Shown here: positions 4,819 through 8,832 of the stretch, piece after piece
Layout: each line of letters starts with the position of its first letter
How positions within the stretch are numbered: position 1 is the first letter of the stretch
Assembly: GCA_020430675.1 (NCBI GenBank)
Contig: JAGQJJ010000115.1
Span: 1-8,832, forward strand
Length of the DNA stretch: 8,832 bases
Source: Myxococcales bacterium
GTDB taxonomy: Bacteria > Myxococcota > Bradymonadia > UBA7976 > UBA1532
Direction of reading: 5' to 3'
The notes under the pieces: generated by a model
Databases searched by the model: none
Told to the model about the DNA's origin: nothing
What the model saw: the letters and a program-made list of their open reading frames with translations, nothing else
Position numbers and translations under genes: made by a program

Positions 4819-5340
4819 CTATTTCTTGGCGTTGGCCTCGGCCTCAGCGGCGTTGAACTCCAGCGAGAGGGAGTTGACGCAGTAGCGCATGCCCGTCGGG
4901 CGCGGGCCGTCGTCGAAGACGTGGCCGAGGTGGCCGCCACAGCGGGCGCAGGTGATCTCGGTGCGCACCATGCCATGGGTGGTGTCGGTGTGCGTGTTCA
5001 CCCGGCCTTCAAGCGCCTTGAAGAAGCTGGGCCAGCCGCTGCCCGAGTCAAACTTGGTGTGGCTGTCGAACAGCGGCGCCCCGCACCCGGCGCAGGCGTA
5101 GGTGCCGTCGCCCTTGTTGTGCAGCAGGGCCCCGGTGAAGGCCCGCTCGGTGCCCTTCTCGCGCAGAATGCGGAACTGCTCGGGGGTCAGGCGCTGCTTC
5201 CATTCGGCTTCGCTCAACATCAGCTTCTCTCCGACAGGGGGGCCGTGCAGGTGGCCCGCGTGATTTTCGACCGGGGGCGCCGACTGCGCGGAGCAGCCGG
5301 CGAGCAGGCAGACAAGGACCAGAGCGCAACGCGCGTACAT
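4819..5340 (-). CDS. msrB: Peptide-methionine (R)-S-oxide reductase, predicted lipoprotein
   Basis: MsrB reduces the R form of methionine sulfoxide in oxidised proteins. This 173-residue protein has the complete SelR domain from about residue 40 to 162: zinc cysteines CAGC (83 and 86) and CARC (131 and 134), the substrate segment [10 protein letters not shown] (97-106), [11 protein letters not shown] (136-145) with conserved His, and the catalytic Cys154 in RYCVNS. The N-terminus carries a lipoprotein signal peptide, [16 protein letters not shown], with lipobox LAGC, so Cys16 should be lipidated and the enzyme should act on the periplasmic side of a membrane. A short linker containing NHAGHLHG follows. 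The ATG has a near-ideal AAGGAGGT ribosome-binding site five to six bases upstream. No MsrA partner is fused or adjacent. Its electron donor outside the cytoplasm is not visible in the window. Divergent from the methyltransferase gene, with 100 bases between. Confidence 0.96.
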   Translation of the reverse strand: MYARCALVLVCLLAGCSAQSAPPVENHAGHLHGPPVGEKLMLSEAEWKQRLTPEQFRILREKGTERAFTGALLHNKGDGTYACAGCGAPLFDSHTKFDSGSGWPSFFKALEGRVNTHTDTTHGMVRTEITCARCGGHLGHVFDDGPRPTGMRYCVNSLSLEFNAAEAEANAKK

Positions 5341-5440
5341 CGGAACCTCCTTCTCGAATGATGCACCGGAAAGTACGCGGTCGCCCCGGCGGTGTTACTC
5401 TGCGGCTTCGCCTCGCAACACCTTTGGGGGGGCGCCCTCG

Positions 5441-7195
5441 ATGGCCGATTACGAAGACTTCCTCTACGACAAACACGCCTTCGCCGACACGCATCCCGAC
5501 CTGCTCTACACGCTGGGCAGCCTGTTTGGCATGCAGCCGGCGCCGATCGACAAGTGTCGGGTGCTGGAGCTGGGCTGCGGGCTCGGCGGCAACCTGATCC
5601 CGCTCGGCGAGCTGTTCCCCGAGAGCGAGTTTGTCGGCGTCGATCTGTCGGTGGCCCAGATCGCGGTCGGGCAGGCCGAGGTGCGCGCGCTGGGGCTTGG
5701 CAACGTACACCTGCACGCGATGGACATCCTGGCGCTGACCCCGCAGATGGGGCGCTTCGATTACATCCTGTGCCATGGGGTCTACTCGTGGGTGCCGCCG
5801 GCGGTGCAGGATCGCATCCTGGCCATCTGCCGCGTGCACCTGGCGCCGCAAGGCATCGCCTACGTCAGCTATAACACCCTGCCCGGCTGGCATGTGCGCG
5901 GGCTCATCCGCGACGTGCTGCGCCGCCACGCGACGGCGACCGATCCGGTCGAGCGCGTGGCGCAGGCGCGCGAGCTGGCTGAGTTCATCCACCGCTTCAC
6001 GCCCGCCGAGCGCAGCCACGCCGCCGCCTGGCTGAAGGCCGAGCTGGGCGTCATCGGCCGGCTCTCGGACGCCTACGTGCTGTACGAGCACCTGGTCGAA
6101 GTCAATACCCCCTGTTATTTCAAGGACTTCGTCACCAAGGCCGCGCAGAACGGGCTGCAATACGTGGCCGACGCCGAGTTTTCGAGCATGTCGCCGGCGC
6201 GGTACGGGCCCGAGGTGGCGGCGCGCATCGAGGGATTTGCGCGCACGCTGGTCGAGAGCGAGCAGTACCTCGATTACCTGACGGTGCGGTTCTTCCGGCG
6301 CAGCCTGCTCTGCCATCACGAGGTGCGGCTCAATCGCAAGCTGACCGCCGACCGGCTGGCGGGGCGGGTGGTGACCAGCCGGCTGAAGCCTTCGGGCGAC
6401 GGCGTGTTCCGCAGCAGTGATGGCATGGTGATCGACACGCAGGATCCGCTCATCGGCGCGGCGTTGCAGACGCTGTCGGGCTATCCGCAAGGGCTGCGCT
6501 TCGAGGAGCTGTGCGTGCGCGCCGCGGCGACGCTGGGCCGGCCGCCGACGCGCATCGATCGCGAGGAGCTCGGCGGCACGCTGCTGGAGCTGTTTGCCAC
6601 CGGCGGGGTGCTCCTGGGGACCTGGAAGCCGCTGTGGACGCCGCAGATCAGCTCGCGACCGAAGGCGGCGCGCTTCTCGCGGCACGAGGCGGCGCATTCG
6701 GAGCAGACGACCAACCTGCGCCACCAGACCATCTCGCTCGACCCGCTCGATCGGGCCATCATCCGCCGGCTCGACGGGCGCTCGCGGCAGGCGCTCTACG
6801 ACGCGATCGTCGATGACGTGGTCCACGGGGTCTTCAACGTCGAGCGCGAGGGCGAGAGGGTGACCAACCCCGAGTGGCTGGCCGAGCTGGTCGATCAGAA
6901 GCTGGAGCGCATCGCCGCGCAGGGGCTCTTGCTGGTCGATGAAGAGACCGACACGTCGATCTCAAAAGAAAATATCGCTTACGTCCTTCACCGCCACGAC
7001 CGCGATCACCGCCAGAAGAACCAGCACGCCGACCCCGTGGATGAGCCACTCGAGCTTGCGGGGCACGGGGCGGCGGGCGACGGCCTCGATGCCGATGAAC
7101 ATCAGCCGGCCGCCGTCGAGGCCGGGGAACGGCAGCAGGTTGAGCAGCCCGAGGTTGACGCTGAGGATGGCCATGAGGGTGAGGAACCAGGCTGA
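5441..7195 (+). CDS. SAM-dependent methyltransferase with methyltransferase regulatory domain; 3' end antisense to rseP
   Basis: This 584-residue frame starts with a class I Rossmann methyltransferase domain: motif I VLELGCGLGGN (41-51), acidic motif II GVDLS with Asp68, HAMDIL (92-97) and FDYILCHGVYSWV (106-118). Residues about 205-292 look like the methyltransferase regulatory domain, ending QYLDYLTVRFFRRSLLCH. A winged-helix-like C-terminal region follows to about residue 505. The same architecture is found in rickettsial protein-lysine methyltransferases that modify outer-membrane proteins, so a protein substrate is possible but unproven. The ATG is preceded by a G7 run. From codon 508 the frame lies exactly opposite rseP, the TCA of Ser508 being the complement of the rseP stop. 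The last 77 residues are rich in His, Asp, Glu and Gln, as expected when a hydrophobic membrane helix is read backwards. The tail is either a late readthrough extension or an artefact of a lost stop. The core is certain; the exact C-terminus is not. Confidence 0.9.
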   Translation: MADYEDFLYDKHAFADTHPDLLYTLGSLFGMQPAPIDKCRVLELGCGLGGNLIPLGELFPESEFVGVDLSVAQIAVGQAEVRALGLGNVHLHAMDILALTPQMGRFDYILCHGVYSWVPPAVQDRILAICRVHLAPQGIAYVSYNTLPGWHVRGLIRDVLRRHATATDPVERVAQARELAEFIHRFTPAERSHAAAWLKAELGVIGRLSDAYVLYEHLVEVNTPCYFKDFVTKAAQNGLQYVADAEFSSMSPARYGPEVAARIEGFARTLVESEQYLDYLTVRFFRRSLLCHHEVRLNRKLTADRLAGRVVTSRLKPSGDGVFRSSDGMVIDTQDPLIGAALQTLSGYPQGLRFEELCVRAAATLGRPPTRIDREELGGTLLELFATGGVLLGTWKPLWTPQISSRPKAARFSRHEAAHSEQTTNLRHQTISLDPLDRAIIRRLDGRSRQALYDAIVDDVVHGVFNVEREGERVTNPEWLAELVDQKLERIAAQGLLLVDEETDTSISKENIAYVLHRHDRDHRQKNQHADPVDEPLELAGHGAAGDGLDADEHQPAAVEAGERQQVEQPEVDAEDGHEGEEPG

Positions 7196-8110
7196 GCCGC
7201 GCCGCACGGTGTCGGCGCCCATCTTGGTGATGCGCACCACGCTGCCAAGCTGAACGTCGTCGGCGCCCTGCACCCAGCGGCGGAGCGCGTTGAAGGTGGC
7301 GACGGTGACGGTCCACGTCTCGCGGGCGCCGAGCGCGATGGCGTGCAGCGGGCCCTCGGCGCCGTAGCGGCCGGGCGCAAATGCGGCGCCCAGCTTGTAG
7401 CCGCGGGCGTCTTCGTGCGGGGTCATGGTCAGGGTGAGGCGTGGCCACGTCTCGGGCGGGGCGGGCAGCCGGCGCACGGCGCCGCCGTCGGGGTCGAGGT
7501 GGTCGGCCATGGGCAGCTCGGCGCCGGCCGGGCCGCGGGCGATCTGAATCTGCAGCGCGGCGCCTTTGCTGCGGCCGACGGCGCGGCGCAGGTCGGTGAG
7601 GCCCTCGACCGCGGCGCCGTCGACGGCAAGCACCACGTCGCCGGCTTTCAGGCCGGCCTCGGCGGCGGCGCCATCGGCTTCGACGTCTTCGACCACCAGC
7701 GTGGTGCGCTGCTCGAAGCTGCGGATGACCGCGCTGAAGGTGCCGAACAGGCCGGCGAAGAGCGCGGCGGCAAAGACGAAGTTGAACGCCGGGCCGGCGA
7801 TGGCGACCAGGGCGCGCTGCCAGACCGGGCGGGCGTGGAAATCGGGCGCCGAGGCACCGCGAGCGCCCACGGCCTGCATCTCGTCGCCCTCGCCGCCGCC
7901 GCCCATGCCGTCGATCTGCACGTAGCCGCCAAACGGGATGGCGGCGATCTGGAAGACCGTCTCTTTGCCTTCGATCTTGAGGATGGGCGGTCCGAAGCCG
8001 ATCGAGAACTTACGCACGCGCATGCCCGTGGCTTTGGCGGCGAGGAAATGCCCCAGCTCGTGCACCACGATCAGCGTCGTGAAGCCCAGAATCGCGATGA
8101 TCACCGCCAT
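6962..8110 (-). CDS. rseP: Site-2 intramembrane zinc metalloprotease (RseP family)
   Basis: This inner-membrane protease cuts anti-sigma factors or other membrane-bound regulators within the membrane during envelope-stress signalling; members also clear signal-peptide remnants. The 382-residue protein shows zinc motif HELGH (17-21) in the first helix, the membrane-reentrant-loop segment IPFGGYVQIDGM (58-69), a second helix around RPVWQRALVAIAGPAFNFVF (94-113), one PDZ domain (about 138-195, including AGLKAGDVVLAVDG), and the C-terminal active-site motif NLLPFPGLDGG (324-334) with Asp332 as third ligand, before the last helix. It has one PDZ domain rather than the two of E. coli RseP. Start: the ATG at 8108-8110 has GAGGT about six bases upstream and begins the family-typical first helix; a longer frame to 8614 is antisense to the ATPase gene and has no family sequence. 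It is separated from its common neighbours dxr and cdsA. The 3' end overlaps the methyltransferase frame by 234 bases. Confidence 0.96.
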   Translation of the reverse strand: MAVIIAILGFTTLIVVHELGHFLAAKATGMRVRKFSIGFGPPILKIEGKETVFQIAAIPFGGYVQIDGMGGGGEGDEMQAVGARGASAPDFHARPVWQRALVAIAGPAFNFVFAAALFAGLFGTFSAVIRSFEQRTTLVVEDVEADGAAAEAGLKAGDVVLAVDGAAVEGLTDLRRAVGRSKGAALQIQIARGPAGAELPMADHLDPDGGAVRRLPAPPETWPRLTLTMTPHEDARGYKLGAAFAPGRYGAEGPLHAIALGARETWTVTVATFNALRRWVQGADDVQLGSVVRITKMGADTVRRGSAWFLTLMAILSVNLGLLNLLPFPGLDGGRLMFIGIEAVARRPVPRKLEWLIHGVGVLVLLAVIAVVAVKDVSDIFF

Positions 8111-8206
8111 CTTCGACCTCGGAAGCGCACCCCGATGCGGGTGAGCGGTTGAATCGGGAAGGGTTTCGGGCCCAGCATACCCGGGACCGACCCTCGGAGG
8201 GGAGCC
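8111..8206. promoter_or_regulatory. Divergent promoter region of rseP and the RavA-type ATPase
   Basis: This 96-base spacer separates two divergent genes and must hold both promoters unless they lie inside coding sequence. It contains GAGGT for rseP on the minus strand and GGAGGGGA before the TTG start on the plus strand. No promoter pair with good spacing can be chosen with confidence; TTGAAT (8149-8154) and GCATAC are too far apart for a standard sigma-70 site. Confidence 0.4.
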
Positions 8207-8832
8207 TTGAGCCCGACCGACCCGCTGCGCGCCCGCTTCGCCGCCCTTGGCGACGCACTGCGCGCCCGTTTTGTCGAGCGCGACGCGCTGATCGACGCCG
8301 CGTTGTGCGCGCTGGTCTGCGGGCAGCACCTGCTCATCATCGGCCCGCCGGGCACCGCCAAGTCGCAGCTGGCGACGGCGCTCTGCGAGGCGCTCGAAGG
8401 CGCGACCGGCTTCCAATGGCTGCTGACGCGCTTCACGACGCCCGAGGAGCTGTTCGGGCCGATCAGCTTGAAGGGGTTGGAGGAGGATCGGTACGTCCGG
8501 CTGACGGCCGGCAAGCTGCCCACGGCGCAGATCGTCTTTCTCGACGAGGTGTTCAAGGCCAGCTCCGCCATCCTCAACGCGCTTCTGACCGTGCTCAACG
8601 AGCGCCGGTTCCATAATGATGCCCGCGCCGAGCCGGTGCCGCTGATCACGCTGATCGGGGCCAGCAACGAGCTGCCCGATGAGGACGACGAGCTGCAGGC
8701 GCTGTACGACCGCTTTCTGGTGCGGGTGATGGTCGATTACGTCGAGGCCGATTACCGCTTCGTGAAGCTGCTGACCTTGGGCGAGCCGGGGCCGCTGCCG
8801 ATGGTCACCCTGGCCGATCTGGCGGCCGCGGG
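8207..8832 (+). CDS. RavA/MoxR-type AAA+ ATPase, N-terminal part
   Basis: The first 208 codons lie in the window and the gene continues past the right edge. The protein shows an AAA+ module of the MoxR branch: Walker A GPPGTAKS (46-53), the RavA-type segment LLTRFTTPEELFGPISLKGL (72-91), DRYVRLTAGKLP (94-105), Walker B IVFLDE (109-114), FKASSAILNALLTVLNERRF (116-135), sensor 1 in GASNELP (151-157) and YDRFLVRV (167-174). In E. coli RavA forms a hexamer and works with the von Willebrand-domain protein ViaA, affecting acid stress, iron-sulfur and respiratory complexes; a VWA gene may lie just beyond the edge. The start is TTG at 8207, with GGAGG eight to ten bases upstream, and the first residues lead directly into the RavA-like N-terminal helix. 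It is cytoplasmic and divergent from rseP. The family is sure; ravA as an orthologue name is less so, as the C-terminal half is not visible. Confidence 0.92.
   Translation, partial: MSPTDPLRARFAALGDALRARFVERDALIDAALCALVCGQHLLIIGPPGTAKSQLATALCEALEGATGFQWLLTRFTTPEELFGPISLKGLEEDRYVRLTAGKLPTAQIVFLDEVFKASSAILNALLTVLNERRFHNDARAEPVPLITLIGASNELPDEDDELQALYDRFLVRVMVDYVEADYRFVKLLTLGEPGPLPMVTLADLAAA

Noticed and set aside
5048..6826. Minus-strand open frame of 592 codons opposite the methyltransferase
   Set aside because: It is a GC-rich antisense frame full of Arg, Gln, Pro and Ala with no recognisable domain; its last part enters msrB in another frame.
8111..8614. N-terminal extension of rseP by 168 residues
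   Set aside because: The extension is antisense to the RavA-type ATPase, lacks family sequence, and would place material before the first RseP helix; the ATG at 8108-8110 has its own Shine-Dalgarno.

Overview
This is a very GC-rich, gene-dense stretch of Gram-negative-type bacterial chromosome. The codon usage strongly favours G or C at third positions. The gene set (RseP site-2 protease, lipoprotein MsrB, RsgA, a RavA-type AAA+ ATPase and a large methyltransferase with a regulatory domain) would fit a myxobacterium-like or other 'deltaproteobacterial' lineage. That placement is inference only: no rRNA or other marker gene is present. I see no insertion sequence, prophage, CRISPR array or tRNA.

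Layout, left to right. (1) Positions 1-123, minus strand: the first 41 codons of an exported protein. It is preceded by a clear TPP (thiamine pyrophosphate) riboswitch (171-258), with two hairpins between riboswitch and start codon and a plausible promoter just upstream (267-295). (2) Positions 300-639 contain no convincing gene but hold a chain of inverted repeats, including a perfect 16-bp stem, and end on the plus strand in a hairpin followed by six T. (3) Positions 640-3433, minus strand: a three-gene operon, transcribed as small unknown protein, then metal-dependent amidohydrolase, then MFS transporter, with 4-bp ATGA overlaps at both junctions. (4) Positions 3464-3671: a leader region before rsgA, with two overlapping tiny ORFs that each follow a near-perfect Shine-Dalgarno sequence, and a hairpin over the second stop codon. 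(5) rsgA (3672-4772, plus) converges on a lipoprotein msrB (4819-5340, minus) with a strong hairpin between them. (6) A SAM-dependent methyltransferase (5441-7195, plus), divergent from msrB, runs through the 3' end of the convergent rseP gene (6962-8110, minus), giving a 234-bp antisense overlap. (7) A RavA/MoxR-type ATPase (8207 to the right edge, plus) is divergent from rseP.

Most genes are housekeeping or stress functions: 30S ribosome maturation (RsgA), repair of oxidised methionine outside the cytoplasm (MsrB), intramembrane proteolysis in envelope signalling (RseP) and an AAA+ chaperone-like ATPase (RavA). The amidohydrolase-MFS operon looks like a small uptake, export or degradation unit for an unidentified compound. 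The first gene is probably part of thiamine or thiamine-precursor acquisition, because a TPP riboswitch controls it. I did not find a clear new multi-gene system. The items most worth a second look are the methyltransferase/rseP antisense overlap, the structured intergenic region at 300-639, the tiny-ORF leader of rsgA, and the unidentified TPP-regulated exported protein.
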